From: Xylophilus sp. ASV27
GTDB taxonomy: Bacteria > Pseudomonadota > Gammaproteobacteria > Burkholderiales > Burkholderiaceae_C
DNA length: 34,011 bases
Assembly (NCBI RefSeq): GCF_016428875.1
Contig: NZ_JAELTO010000041.1
Coordinates: 1 to 34,011 of the forward strand
Reading direction: 5' to 3'
Positions 1-7,944 of this stretch are shown here, piece by piece (the stretch's first letter is position 1; every line of letters begins with the position of its first letter). The notes beneath the pieces are model-generated. The model searched no databases and was not told the origin of the DNA. It worked only from the letters and a program-made list of their open reading frames with translations. Both the position numbers and the translations under genes were made by a program.

Positions 1-113
1 CCTCGGTGAAGCTCGGGCTGCAGGCCAAGCGCAAGCGCGCTGGCTGGAGCCTGCCCTATCTGGAGCACCTCATGGGCATGGGAGCGGCTCTGGGGATGGG
101 GGGCTCTGGTTAG
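1..113 (+). CDS. 3' end of an unrecognised gene (partial)
   Basis: An open frame enters from the left edge (first full codon at base 3) and ends at TAG 111-113. It encodes about 36 residues. The tail is basic (QAKRKRAGW) and then glycine/methionine-rich (LMGMGAALGMGGSG). I do not recognise the family and nothing beyond reading-frame continuity supports it as coding. Directly downstream lie fragments of unrelated broken genes, so this could be an intact gene bordering a scar or part of the scar itself. Confidence 0.3.
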   Translation, partial: SVKLGLQAKRKRAGWSLPYLEHLMGMGAALGMGGSG

Positions 114-118
114 ATGCG

Positions 119-235
119 ATTGCCCTGGGGCGGCCGCCCACCTGCTCGAAATAATTGAGGATGCCGCCTTCGAGCTATAGCACGTTGGTCAGACCCAGGT
201 CGTGCATGTATTGCCTTCTTTGCCGCGGGAGTCGC
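119..235 (-). pseudogene. Remnant of a rhodanese/TrhO-type sulfurtransferase
   Basis: Read on the minus strand, one frame gives MHDLGLTNVL, then a stop (TAG, 175-177), then LEGGILNYFEQVGG. This matches the well-known rhodanese/TrhO (UPF0176) stretch 'GxxNVYQLEGGILKYFEEVGG', which follows the active-site loop. In another frame just upstream, residues AAKKAIH fit the preceding 'CEKAAIHM' helix, so at least one frameshift separates the two halves near position 210. The homology stops after the double glycine at about 133, so the conserved 'GDCFVFD' continuation is lost. The family match comes from memory of the motif. One stop, one frameshift and both ends missing make it non-functional. Confidence 0.5.
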
Positions 236-352
236 TGTCGAACGCATGGTCGCAGTGATGACTGCGCCGGGAGCGCGGCGCTTCCGCCAGGGAACCATCG
301 ACACCCGCGCCGCAAGCGTGCTCACGACAAGACGAGGAATGGTTTCGAATCC

Positions 353-606
353 ATGAACACCCGCTCCCAAACCATCTCCCAATTGCTGGCCTCCCTCGGC
401 ACCAGCGCCGCCTTCGCGGCACGCTTTGTCGTCAAGGCCGATCCGTAGCTGCGCGTCGAAGGCGTCGGCCCGGTGCCGTTGCCGATGACGGTGCACACGG
501 CGCACCGCCTGTGCGCGGCGGCGCAGCCGGCGCTGCATGGCTGCAAGGACCAGACGCGGCTGGATCCGCGGTGCGCGATACCGGGGAGATCCCGGCCAGC
601 CGCATC
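353..606 (+). pseudogene. Broken N-terminus of a 2OG-Fe(II) oxygenase family protein
   Basis: From ATG 353 the frame reads MNTRSQTISQLLASLG and so on to an in-frame TAG at 446-448. It then continues as LRVEGVGPVPLPMTVHTAHR and later KDQTRLDP. After a one-base frameshift at about 568-571 it resumes as VRDTGEIPASRI, ending at about 606. This order (helix, VEGVGP, DQTRLDPxVRDTxEIPxSRI) is the N-terminal domain of a large 2OG-Fe(II) oxygenase-like protein common in Burkholderiales. The catalytic C-terminal part is absent; unrelated sequence follows. An AGGAA lies upstream of the ATG, so the original start may survive. One stop, one frameshift and a truncation make it a clear pseudogene. Confidence 0.7.
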
Positions 607-611
607 GTTTC

Positions 612-830
612 GTGTCATGGTGCCTGAGTGGCGACCTCGACATGCTCTACGGCCGGTTCGAGGAAGTCCCTGCCTGCATGCGGACACCGCCTGACATCAC
701 GGAGACCTATTCCTTCTACCCCTTCCTCTGGACGGAAGAAGGCCGCGCCGAGCAGACCGATATCAGGATCGTCAGCGCGGACGAAGCGCTGAAGCTGCAT
801 TTGGAACTGGCCGGCTACAGCGCCGAGTAA
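612..830 (+). CDS. Unknown protein, C-terminal piece or small ORF
   Basis: An open frame runs to TAA 828-830 and encodes an acidic, aromatic segment (TETYSFYPFLWTEEGR, then DEALKLHLELAGYSAE) that looks like a real protein rather than random GC-rich translation. The first ATG in frame is at 642 (62 residues); GTG 612 would give 72. No ribosome binding site is evident at either. It begins right where the oxygenase remnant ends, so it is probably the C-terminal end of another gene joined by deletion. I do not recognise the family; the composition recalls small immunity-type proteins, but that is only an impression. Confidence 0.35.
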   Translation: MSWCLSGDLDMLYGRFEEVPACMRTPPDITETYSFYPFLWTEEGRAEQTDIRIVSADEALKLHLELAGYSAE

Positions 831-1097
831 ATGGTTGAGGTGCTTCGTCTCTGATACGGTCGCCGACGGATCGATGCAAGACGGCCCGGCGGAATTCACG
901 CGTCGAATGGATCCTGATCTCGTGCGAACGTTTTGAGGGATTCCGTTCCAATTCCGATCTGGCTGTCGCAGGCCGCGGACTGCTTCGTCAGCTCGGGTTC
1001 GTCGTCGTAGCGTCTGCCGGGGTTTTCATGGAAATGCCCTCGATTTGCGCCGCAGGATGCCGAAATTGGGTGAGGACCCATCCCACGCGGAGCCCTC

Positions 1098-1442
1098 ATG
1101 CAGATTACCAGCGCCTCTTCTTCCTCCGCCATGACTGCCGGCAGTGCCAGCCAGATTGCCAAGCTGCAGGCCCAGCTCAAGGAGCTGACCGCCCAGCTCA
1201 AGCAGGTGGCGACCGCCAACGACCTGCCAGCCAAGGTCAGGGAGCAGCAGGTCAAGCTGCTGCAAACCCGGATCCAGGCCACCCAGCAGCAGATCGCCGC
1301 GCTGCAGCGCGCGCAGCAGCAGGAGGCCGCGGCCAAGGCCCAGAAGAAGGCCGAGCCCTCCGCAATCGAGACGGCCGTCGAGGCCGAACGCAAGAAAACC
1401 AAGCTGCCCGGCCTGGGCACCTCGTTGGACGTCTACGCCTGA
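1098..1442 (+). CDS. FlxA-like coiled-coil protein
   Basis: A 114-residue protein with a Ser/Ala-rich start, a long heptad-like helix at about residues 17-85 rich in Gln, Ala, Lys and Leu (QIAKLQAQLKELTAQLKQ), and a short conserved-looking tail (KLPGLGTSLDVYA). This is the size and composition of FlxA-like family proteins (Pfam FlxA, PF14282). In enterobacteria flxA belongs to the flagellar regulon, but its biochemical role is unknown. The start is supported by GGAG seven to ten bases upstream of ATG 1098. No flagellar genes are nearby, so function here is not established. It sits between a decayed region and the cyclic-nucleotide-binding gene and appears monocistronic. Confidence 0.7.
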   Translation: MQITSASSSSAMTAGSASQIAKLQAQLKELTAQLKQVATANDLPAKVREQQVKLLQTRIQATQQQIAALQRAQQQEAAAKAQKKAEPSAIETAVEAERKKTKLPGLGTSLDVYA

Positions 1443-1518
1443 GCTTCTACCGTCCGGCCTGCTGCGGGGACCGCCAGGCGGCCATCTGTAACGCGCGGTA
1501 ATGCGGCCTTGTGGCGGG

Positions 1519-1545
1519 GGTGCGCGGTAGTTATGTTCGCGCACC
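1519..1545 (+). promoter_or_regulatory. Hairpin directly abutting a start codon
   Basis: GGTGCGCG (1519-1526) and CGCGCACC (1538-1545) form a perfect 8-bp inverted repeat with an 11-base loop. The 3' arm ends on the base before ATG 1546. If transcribed, the only purine-rich ribosome binding candidate (GGCGGGGG) lies partly within the 5' arm, so folding would hinder initiation. The AT-rich loop (TAGTTATGTT) could instead be a -10 region giving a leaderless transcript. Both readings are inference. Confidence 0.4.
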
Positions 1546-2046
1546 ATGCAAGGAATCATCCCAGCCACCAACGGCGCGTCCGGCGCTCTGTTGCAGGGCC
1601 TGGTCGATGCCATCGCCCTGGCCCAGGGTGAAGACGTGCTGATCGACAAGCTCTCCCGTGCGCAGTGGCAGACGCTCGCGCCCTATCTCCAGTACTGCCA
1701 TCTGGCGCAAGGCCAGACGCTGTTCGCCGAAGGCTCCGACGACCGCACCCTGTATTTCGTGGAACAGGGGACCCTGAGCGTCCATGCCCAGGACCAGGCC
1801 GGCCGGCTGCGGCTGGCGATGGTCGGCGCCGGTTCGCTGTTGGGCGAGGGGGCCTTCTTCTCGCACCAACCGCGCCGCGCCACGGCGCAGGCCGGCAGCG
1901 CATGCCGGCTCTGGAGCCTGTCGCCGGTGCGTTTCACCGAACTCACGCATCGGCAGCCCGAGATCGCCATCGGCCTGCTGCTGGCCGCAGGCGCGGTGCT
2001 GGCCAGGCGGCTGGCGAACCGGCGGCGGCGCGTGGCGGTGGCCTGA
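1546..2046 (+). CDS. Cyclic-nucleotide-binding domain protein (no DNA-binding domain)
   Basis: A 166-residue protein with a Crp/Fnr-type cNMP-binding beta-roll at about residues 32-140. The phosphate-binding cassette reads GEGAFFSHQPRRAT (100-113), keeping the Glu (101) and Arg (110/111) that contact the nucleotide ribose and phosphate in this family. Hydrophobic-glycine turns (FAEGSDDRTLYFVEQG) precede it. After the roll there is one amphipathic helix and an Arg-rich tail (RRLANRRRRVAVA) instead of the helix-turn-helix of CRP. It could therefore be a ligand sensor acting through a partner, or a degenerate regulator. The start was chosen at ATG 1546 by domain fit; a strong hairpin ends just before it. 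It reads towards the minus-strand apt gene. Confidence 0.75.
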   Translation: MQGIIPATNGASGALLQGLVDAIALAQGEDVLIDKLSRAQWQTLAPYLQYCHLAQGQTLFAEGSDDRTLYFVEQGTLSVHAQDQAGRLRLAMVGAGSLLGEGAFFSHQPRRATAQAGSACRLWSLSPVRFTELTHRQPEIAIGLLLAAGAVLARRLANRRRRVAVA

Positions 2047-2051
2047 ACTCG

Positions 2052-2099
2052 CCCCCGGGCTTCGCACTTCGTGTCTTCGCCAACCCCCTTCCGGGGGCG
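2052..2099 (+). repeat. Comamonad-type intergenic repeat, copy A
   Basis: This stretch shares an uninterrupted 26-base core (from 2063: CGCACTTCGTGTCTTCGCC, then AACCCCC) with 20072-20097, flanked in both places by C5 on the left and G5-6 on the right. CCCCC-TTCC-GGGGG forms a hairpin. Further right both copies share CTTGGGT. It lies between the convergent cNMP-binding and apt genes, so it may serve as a shared 3' element. Confidence 0.75.
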
Positions 2100-2187
2100 A
2101 TGCCTGTGGCCTGGCGGAGCCAGTTCCACGGCATCTTGGGTATCGGGGCGCGCCGGTTTTTTGGGGTGGCGACGAAGCCAGCGCTGG

Positions 2188-2742
2188 TCAATGGCCGGAG
2201 AAGTCGACCAGGGTGAACAGCTGCAGCCCCGCGTCGCGCAGGCGCTGCGAGCCGCCGAGCTCAGGCAGGTCGATGATGGCGGCGCCCTCGGTCACGGTGG
2301 CGCCCAGGCGCTCCAGCAGCTTCTTGCCGGCCATCATGGTGCCGCCGGTGGCGATCAGGTCGTCCACCAGCAGCACGCGGTCCCCGGGCTTGACCGCATC
2401 GGCGTGCAGTTCGACCGTGGCGCTGCCGTACTCCAGCTCGTAGGTTTCCTCCACCGTGGTGAAGGGCAGCTTGCCCTTCTTGCGGATCGGCACGAAGCCC
2501 ACGCCCAGCTCATAGGCGATCACGGCGCCGAGGATGAAGCCGCGCGCGTCCAGCCCGGCCACCACGTCGGGCCGCATGGCGCGGTCCATGTAGCGGTGCA
2601 GGAAGGCGTCGATCAGCACGCGGAACACCTTCGGGTCCTGCAGCAGCGGCGTGATGTCGCGGAACTGCACGCCCGGTGCCGGCCAGTCGGGCACGGTGCG
2701 GATGTGCTGCTTCAGGTAGTCGTGGACGGAGAGATCGAGCAT
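2188..2742 (-). CDS. apt: Adenine phosphoribosyltransferase
   Basis: Apt converts adenine and PRPP to AMP and pyrophosphate, the purine salvage step, in the cytoplasm. From ATG 2742 the protein has 184 residues, the usual Apt length. It shows the N-terminal motif [14 protein letters not shown] (21-34), the ARGF loop (66-69), the flexible loop KKGKLPFTT (88-96) and the PRPP-binding signature [13 protein letters not shown] (123-135). The last residues, TLVDFSGH, match the family end. An upstream ATG at 2775 would add 11 residues not seen in homologues, and neither start has a strong ribosome binding site. It lies 60 bases behind the antiporter gene on the same strand and is probably cotranscribed with it. 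Confidence 0.93.
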   Translation of the reverse strand: MLDLSVHDYLKQHIRTVPDWPAPGVQFRDITPLLQDPKVFRVLIDAFLHRYMDRAMRPDVVAGLDARGFILGAVIAYELGVGFVPIRKKGKLPFTTVEETYELEYGSATVELHADAVKPGDRVLLVDDLIATGGTMMAGKKLLERLGATVTEGAAIIDLPELGGSQRLRDAGLQLFTLVDFSGH

Positions 2743-2802
2743 GGCACTTGCGCAGGAGCGGTCTTGTGGGGACATGCATTGTGCCCGCCCGCGCCGTGCC
2801 GC

Positions 2803-4788
2803 CTATTTGCGCAGCAGCAACGTTTCGGCCAGTGCCAGCGCGGTGGGCCGGCCCGACAGCACCAGGGTGTCGCCGGCCTGAACCTCCACATCGGCCTCCG
2901 GAGCCACGCCGTGGCCGCTGGCGCGGCGCATGCCGACCACGCGCGCATCCACCGTGTCGAGCGCCAGCGCCCCCAGCGTGCGGCCGATGGCCTGCACGCC
3001 CTCGGGCAGGGTCAGCGGCGCCAGGCGTTCGGTTTCCGCGTCGTGCTGCTCCGGGTCGTCGGCGCCGTGGAAGTAGCCGCGCAGCAGGTCGTAGCGCGCG
3101 TCGCGCTGTTCCTGCACCACCCGGATCACGCGCCGCATCGGCACGCCGACGAGCGCCAGAGCGTGGCTTGCCAGCATCAGCGAGCCCTCGATGGCTTCGG
3201 GCACCACCTCGGTGGCGCCAGCGCGCTGCAGCTTCTCCAGGTCGCGGTCGTCCTGCGTGCGCACGATCACCGGCACCTGCGGCGCATGGGTGCGCGCGTG
3301 CTCCAGGATGCGTAGTGCGCCCGGCACGCCCAGGTAGGTGATGACCAGCGCGCTGGCGCGCGCCAGGCCGGCGGCCATCAAGGCCTGCAGCCGCGTCGCG
3401 TCGCCGAATACCACGGAGTCGCCCGCGGCGCTGGCCTGGCGCACACGGTCCGGGTCCAGGTCCAGCGCGATCGAGGCAATGCCCTCGCGCTCCAGCATGC
3501 GCGCCAGGTTCTGGCCGCAACGGCCATAGCCGCAGATGATCACGTGCCGGTTGGCATTGATCGACTTGCGCGCGATGCTGGTCATCTGCAGCGACTGCTG
3601 CAGCCATTCGCTGGCCACCAGCTTCATCACGATGCGGCTGCTGTGCTGGATGATGAAGGGCGCGGCCAGCATGGACAGCACCATGGCGGCCAGCACCGGG
3701 TTCAGCAGCGACGGCGCGATCAGTTCTCGCTGCTGCGCCAGCGACAGCAGCACGAAGCCGAATTCCCCCGCCTGCGCCAGGTACAGGCCGGTGCGCAGCG
3801 ATACGCCCGCCGTCGCCCCCAGGCCGCGCGCCAGCAGGGCGATCAGGCTGATCTTGAGCAGCAGCGGCACCGTCAGCAGCAACAGCACCAGGCCCCAGCG
3901 TTCCAGCACGATGTGCCAGTCCAGCATCATGCCGATGGTGATGAAGAACAGCCCCAGCAGCACGTCGTGGAACGGGCGGATGTCGGCCTCCACCTGGTGC
4001 TTGAACTCGGTCTCCGACACCAGCATGCCGGCGATGAAGGCGCCCAGCGCCATCGACAGGCCGGCGCGCTCGGTCAGCCAGGACAGGCCCAGCGTGATCA
4101 GCAGCAGGTTGAGCATGAACAGCTCCTCGCTGCGCCGCCGCGCCACGATGGTGAGCCACCAGCGCATCGCCCGCTGTCCGCCCACCAGCAGCACGGTGAC
4201 CAGCGCGGCCGCCTTGGCCACGGCCACCGCCAGTTCCGACAACAGCACTTCCGGCGGCGAGCCCAGCGCCGGGATCACCACCAGCAGCGGCACCACCGCC
4301 AGATCCTGGAACAGCAGGATGCCCATGATCCGCTTGCCGTGCTCGCTTTCCAGTTCCAGCCGCTCGGCCATGAGCCTGACCACGATGGCCGTGCTGCTCA
4401 TGACCGTAGCGCCGGCCAGCGCCACCGCCGTCTGCCAGCCGACGTTCCAGGCCGGCGGCAGCAGCCGCGCCACCAGCAGCGTGCCGGCAACGACGATCGC
4501 CATGGTCAGCGCCACCTGCAGCAGCCCCAGCCCGAATACGTGGCGCCGCATGCCGCGCAGCTTGGCCAGGTTGAATTCCAGCCCGATCGCGAACATCAGG
4601 AACACTACGCCGAACTCGCCCAGGTGGCGCACCGCCTCGGAGTCCTGCGTCAGTGCGAACGCATGGGGCCCGATCAACACCCCGGCGGCTAGATAGCCCA
4701 GCATCGGCGGCAGCTTCAGGCTGCGGCAGACCACCACCCCCAGCACTGCGGCCAGCAGGTACAGCAGGGTGAGTTCGAGGGAGGACAT
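2803..4788 (-). CDS. KefC/YbaL-type monovalent cation:proton antiporter (CPA2)
   Basis: A 661-residue inner-membrane protein with two parts. Residues about 5-385 form a Na+/H+ exchanger domain of 12-13 membrane segments (LGYLAAGVLIGPHA; GLEFNLAKLRG; LLFQDLAVVPLLV with the conserved QD pair; LGAFIAGMLVSE). Residues about 413-530 are an RCK/TrkA-N nucleotide-binding domain (HVIICGYGRCGQ), and about 580-660 a TrkA-C domain (VEVQAGDTLVLSG). Kef systems export K+ in exchange for H+ under glutathione-adduct control. The order of domains fits KefB/KefC and YbaL equally, so no symbol is assigned. The start at 4788 (MSSLELTLLYLL) begins the first membrane helix and has a weak CGGA upstream. It diverges from kdsD, as in related genomes. 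Confidence 0.88.
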   Translation of the reverse strand: MSSLELTLLYLLAAVLGVVVCRSLKLPPMLGYLAAGVLIGPHAFALTQDSEAVRHLGEFGVVFLMFAIGLEFNLAKLRGMRRHVFGLGLLQVALTMAIVVAGTLLVARLLPPAWNVGWQTAVALAGATVMSSTAIVVRLMAERLELESEHGKRIMGILLFQDLAVVPLLVVIPALGSPPEVLLSELAVAVAKAAALVTVLLVGGQRAMRWWLTIVARRRSEELFMLNLLLITLGLSWLTERAGLSMALGAFIAGMLVSETEFKHQVEADIRPFHDVLLGLFFITIGMMLDWHIVLERWGLVLLLLTVPLLLKISLIALLARGLGATAGVSLRTGLYLAQAGEFGFVLLSLAQQRELIAPSLLNPVLAAMVLSMLAAPFIIQHSSRIVMKLVASEWLQQSLQMTSIARKSINANRHVIICGYGRCGQNLARMLEREGIASIALDLDPDRVRQASAAGDSVVFGDATRLQALMAAGLARASALVITYLGVPGALRILEHARTHAPQVPVIVRTQDDRDLEKLQRAGATEVVPEAIEGSLMLASHALALVGVPMRRVIRVVQEQRDARYDLLRGYFHGADDPEQHDAETERLAPLTLPEGVQAIGRTLGALALDTVDARVVGMRRASGHGVAPEADVEVQAGDTLVLSGRPTALALAETLLLRK

Positions 4789-4855
4789 GTCCGATGCTAG
4801 CAAGCCTGATGCCCGCGCGGCATGGCCGGCGCAGGCCGCTGGATAGAATTCCGCG

Positions 4856-5854
4856 ATGACTGCCGCCCCTCCCCTCGCTGCGCTGGATGATGCAGCGGCC
4901 CTGCATCTGGCCCGTGAAACGCTGGATATCGAGGCCGCCGCCGTTCTGGGCCTGAAGGCGCGGCTCGGCGCCGCCTTTCTGCAGGCGCTGCGCGCGTTGC
5001 TGGCCTGCCGTGGCCGCGTGGTGGTGATGGGCATGGGCAAGAGCGGCCATGTCGGCCGCAAGATCGCCTCCACCCTCGCTTCTACCGGCACGCCGGCCAT
5101 GTTCGTGCATCCTGCGGAGGCCAACCATGGCGACCTCGGCATGATCACCGCCGAAGACGTAGTGCTGGCCATCTCCAATAGCGGCGAAGTGGCCGAACTC
5201 GCCGGCGTGCTGCCGGTGGTGCGGCGCATGGGCACCACCCTCATCGCCATGACCGGCGGCGCCCAGTCCACGCTGGCGCGGCATGCCGACATCGTGCTCG
5301 ACAGCGGCGTCGCCAAGGAGGCCTGCCCGCTCAACCTCGCGCCCACGGCCAGCACCACGGCGCAGATGGCGCTGGGCGATGCGTTGGCGGTGGCCCTGCT
5401 GGATGCGCGCGGCTTTCGCGCCGAGGACTTCGCGCGCTCGCACCCGGGTGGGGCGCTGGGCCGCAAGCTGCTCACCCACGTGGCCGACATCATGCGCACC
5501 GGCGACGCCGTGCCTGCCGTCGCGCCGGGCACGCCCCTGGGCGAATTGATGCGCGAGATGAGCGCCAAGGGCCTGGGCGCCGCCGCCGTGGTCGATGCCG
5601 GGCGGCGCGTGCTGGGCATCTTCACCGACGGCGACCTGCGCCGCCTGGTGGAAACCGGCGCCGACCTGCGCGCCCTCAACGCCGAGCAGGTCATGCATCG
5701 CCAGCCGCGCACCATCGCGCCGACCGCACTGGCCGCCCACGCCGCGGAGCGCATGGAGGAATACCGCATCACCAGCGTGCTGGTGGCGGACGAGGCCGGC
5801 GTGCTGGTCGGCATCGCCCACATCGGCGACCTGATGCGGGCCAAGGTCATATGA
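4856..5854 (+). CDS. kdsD: Arabinose-5-phosphate isomerase (KpsF/GutQ family)
   Basis: KdsD interconverts ribulose-5-phosphate and arabinose-5-phosphate, the first dedicated step to Kdo of lipopolysaccharide. The 332 residues comprise a SIS sugar-isomerase domain (about 40-180) with GMGKSGHVGRKIASTLASTG (59-78), EANHGDLG (88-95) and SNSGE, then a conserved SHPGGALGRKL linker, then two CBS domains (about 210-330). This matches the E. coli enzyme in length and order. It overlaps kdsC by four bases (ATGA, 5851-5854), implying translational coupling in a kdsD-kdsC-lptC operon. No clear Shine-Dalgarno is seen before ATG 4856, but the N-terminus fits the family. Confidence 0.95.
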   Translation: MTAAPPLAALDDAAALHLARETLDIEAAAVLGLKARLGAAFLQALRALLACRGRVVVMGMGKSGHVGRKIASTLASTGTPAMFVHPAEANHGDLGMITAEDVVLAISNSGEVAELAGVLPVVRRMGTTLIAMTGGAQSTLARHADIVLDSGVAKEACPLNLAPTASTTAQMALGDALAVALLDARGFRAEDFARSHPGGALGRKLLTHVADIMRTGDAVPAVAPGTPLGELMREMSAKGLGAAAVVDAGRRVLGIFTDGDLRRLVETGADLRALNAEQVMHRQPRTIAPTALAAHAAERMEEYRITSVLVADEAGVLVGIAHIGDLMRAKVI

Positions 5855-6453
5855 ACGCCCGGCCGACGATGCCGTTGCCGGCGCTCGCGCCCGTGCAGCG
5901 CTGGGCTCCCGAACTGCTGCTGCGCGCGCAGCAGGTGCGCGTGGCCTTCTTCGACGTGGATGGCGTACTGACCGACGGCGGCCTCTACTTCACCGAATAT
6001 GCGCCGGCCGATCCCCGCATGGGCGGCGAAACCATCAAGCGTTTCAACACCCTGGACGGCCATGGCCTGAGGCTGCTGCAGCGCGCCGGCATCGAGCCGG
6101 CCATCGTCACCGGCCGCGACTCGCGGCCGCTGCGTGCCCGGCTTGCCGCGCTGGGCATCGCGCACGCGCACTTCGGCACCGAAGACAAGCTCCCGGCCGC
6201 CGAGGCGACGCTGGCGGCGCTCGGCCTGGGCTGGCACCAGGCCTCCGCCATGGGGGACGACTGGCCCGACCTGCCGCTGCTGCGCCGCGCCGCATTCGCC
6301 TGTGCACCGTCGGGCGCGCATGCCGAGGTCGCTGCCGTTGCGCACCACGTGAGCATCGCCGCCGCCGGCCACGGCGCCGTGCGTGAGTGCTGCGACCTGC
6401 TGTTGGCAGCGACCGGCCGCTACGACGCCCTGTTGCAGGACTACTCCCGGTGA
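5851..6453 (+). CDS. kdsC: 3-deoxy-D-manno-octulosonate 8-phosphate phosphatase
   Basis: KdsC removes phosphate from Kdo-8-phosphate to give Kdo for the LPS inner core. The 200-residue protein is a HAD phosphatase without a large cap. Motif I is FFDVDGVLTDG (33-43, nucleophile D35 and acid D37). TGRDSR supplies motif II and AMGDDWPDLPLL motif IV, and FGTEDK lies at the substrate pocket. Length and motifs match KdsC/YrbI. The ATG overlaps the kdsD stop, and the kdsC TGA overlaps the GTG proposed for lptC, so the three genes appear translationally coupled. Confidence 0.94.
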   Translation: MNARPTMPLPALAPVQRWAPELLLRAQQVRVAFFDVDGVLTDGGLYFTEYAPADPRMGGETIKRFNTLDGHGLRLLQRAGIEPAIVTGRDSRPLRARLAALGIAHAHFGTEDKLPAAEATLAALGLGWHQASAMGDDWPDLPLLRRAAFACAPSGAHAEVAAVAHHVSIAAAGHGAVRECCDLLLAATGRYDALLQDYSR

Positions 6454-7124
6454 GCAGCTTTCGCATGCCCGGCCCCAGGGCCACGCTGCATCTGGTATTC
6501 GACCGGCTCTCCACCTACCTGCCGGTGGCAGTGATGGGCGTGCTGGCCCTGGGCAGCTACTGGCTGGTGCGCAGCACGCCGACGCCGGCAGCACCCACCG
6601 TGGCGCAGCCGGTGCAGCACGAGTCCGACTACTTCATGCGTGACTTCGCGGTCCGAACCTTCGACGCCGAGGGCAAGCTCAAGAGCGAGATCTTCGGCGT
6701 GGAGGGCCGCCACTATCCGGACACCGACACGCTGGAGATCGACAAGCCGCACATCCGCTCGATCAGTGAAAACGGCAACCTGATCACCGCCACCGCGAAC
6801 CGGGGGCTGAGCAATGGCGACGGTACGGAGGTGCAATTGTTCGGCAACGCCATCGTCACGCGCGCGCCCACGCTCGACAGGGCGGGCCGGCCGGTGCCCA
6901 GGATGGAATTCCGCGGCGAATTCCTGCATGCCAACACCCAGACCGAGCGCGTGTTGTCCAACAAGCCGGTGGTCCTGATCCGCGGGGAAGACCGCTTCAC
7001 CGCGGACAGCATGGACTACGACAACATGGACCAGATGATGAACCTCAAGGGCCGGGTGCACGGCACGCTGGTACCCGGTCCGGCGGCCGCACCCGCCCCT
7101 GGGGCGCAGGCCCGCAAGCGCTGA
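6450..7124 (+). CDS. lptC: LPS export ABC transporter periplasmic protein LptC
   Basis: LptC is a bitopic inner-membrane protein that takes LPS from LptBFG and passes it to LptA across the periplasm. One N-terminal membrane helix (LSTYLPVAVMGVLALGSYWL) is followed by the beta-jellyroll LptC domain (YFMRDFAVRTFDAEGKLKSE; NGNLITATANRG; VLSNKPVVLIRGEDRFTADS). The start is uncertain. GTG 6450 overlaps the kdsC stop as GTGA and gives 224 residues; ATG 6465 gives 219 and matches the usual N-terminus better. The expected next genes lptA and lptB are not present; a dehydrogenase follows six bases later. Confidence 0.9.
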   Translation: MSSFRMPGPRATLHLVFDRLSTYLPVAVMGVLALGSYWLVRSTPTPAAPTVAQPVQHESDYFMRDFAVRTFDAEGKLKSEIFGVEGRHYPDTDTLEIDKPHIRSISENGNLITATANRGLSNGDGTEVQLFGNAIVTRAPTLDRAGRPVPRMEFRGEFLHANTQTERVLSNKPVVLIRGEDRFTADSMDYDNMDQMMNLKGRVHGTLVPGPAAAPAPGAQARKR

Positions 7125-7129
7125 CGCGC

Positions 7130-7936
7130 ATGGCAGTCCTCCCCATGGCCGCTTCCCTTGTCTTCATCACCGGCGCCTCCAGCGGCATCGGCCAGGCACT
7201 GGCGGAGCGGTACCACCGTGCCGGCTTCCGCCTGGCGCTCGCGGCACGCCGTGTGGCGGAGATCGAGGCCTGGGCACGGGCGCACGGCATACCGGCTGAA
7301 AACTATCGCATCCATGGCGCCGACGTGGCGGACATCGACAGCATCGTCGCCGCCGGTCGCGCGTGTCTGGCCGGGCAGGGCGTGCCGGACGTGGTGATCG
7401 CCAACGCCGGCATCAGCATCGGCATGGACACCGCCGATCGGCAGGACCTGGAAGTGCTGGCCCAGACCCTCGCCACCAACAACGTCGGGCTGGCCGCGAC
7501 CTTCCACCCGTTCGTCGACGCCATGGTGCAGCGCGCGCGGCAGCAGGGGCGCCCCGGCCGGCTGGTGGGCATCGGCAGCGTCGCCGGCATCCGCGGCCTT
7601 CCCGGTCATGGCGCCTACTGCGCCAGCAAGGCCGCGGTCATCGCCTATTGCGAAAGCCTGCGCGGCGAACTGCGCGGAACCGGCGTGCGCGTCACCACGC
7701 TGTGCCCGGGCTACATCGACACGCCGCTCACGCGGCAGAACCGGTATGCCATGCCCTTCCTGATGTCCCCAGAGGCCTTCGCGGACCAGGCGTTCAAGGC
7801 GATTGCCGCGGGTCGCAGCTACCGCGTGATCCCCTGGCAGATGGGCGTCGTGGCCAAGCTGCTGCGGTTGATGCCCGACGCGCTGTTCGACCGCGTGCTG
7901 GCCGGGCGCCCGCGCAAGCACCGGCGAGAGCGGTGA
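7130..7936 (+). CDS. Short-chain dehydrogenase/reductase (classical SDR)
   Basis: A 268-residue NAD(P)-dependent Rossmann-fold oxidoreductase. Visible motifs are the dinucleotide-binding TGASSGIG (14-21), an Arg pair after beta-2 (ARRV), ADVAD (64-68), ANAG (91-94), the catalytic Ser 150 (GIGSVAG) and YCASK (Tyr163, Lys167). The C-terminal part includes a PGYIDTPLT loop as in classical SDRs. The substrate cannot be told. ATG 7130 is five bases after the lptC stop; an internal ATG at 7145 (MAASLVFITG) is an equally plausible start. It is the last gene of the kds-lpt operon here and ends at a bidirectional terminator. Confidence 0.88.
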   Translation: MAVLPMAASLVFITGASSGIGQALAERYHRAGFRLALAARRVAEIEAWARAHGIPAENYRIHGADVADIDSIVAAGRACLAGQGVPDVVIANAGISIGMDTADRQDLEVLAQTLATNNVGLAATFHPFVDAMVQRARQQGRPGRLVGIGSVAGIRGLPGHGAYCASKAAVIAYCESLRGELRGTGVRVTTLCPGYIDTPLTRQNRYAMPFLMSPEAFADQAFKAIAAGRSYRVIPWQMGVVAKLLRLMPDALFDRVLAGRPRKHRRER

Positions 7937-7944
7937 GCGGCCCG

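Noticed and set aside
896..1090. Minus-strand open frame through 831-1097 ending SLKTFARDQDPFDA
   Set aside because: It looks somewhat protein-like, but runs into the antisense of the FlxA-like gene and matches no family I know.
2510..5821. Open frame of 1103 codons on the minus strand over the antiporter and kdsD
   Set aside because: It is a frame shadow. The real genes in this span (kefC-like in another minus frame, kdsD on plus) have recognisable domains; this translation is low-complexity Arg/Ala/Gly.
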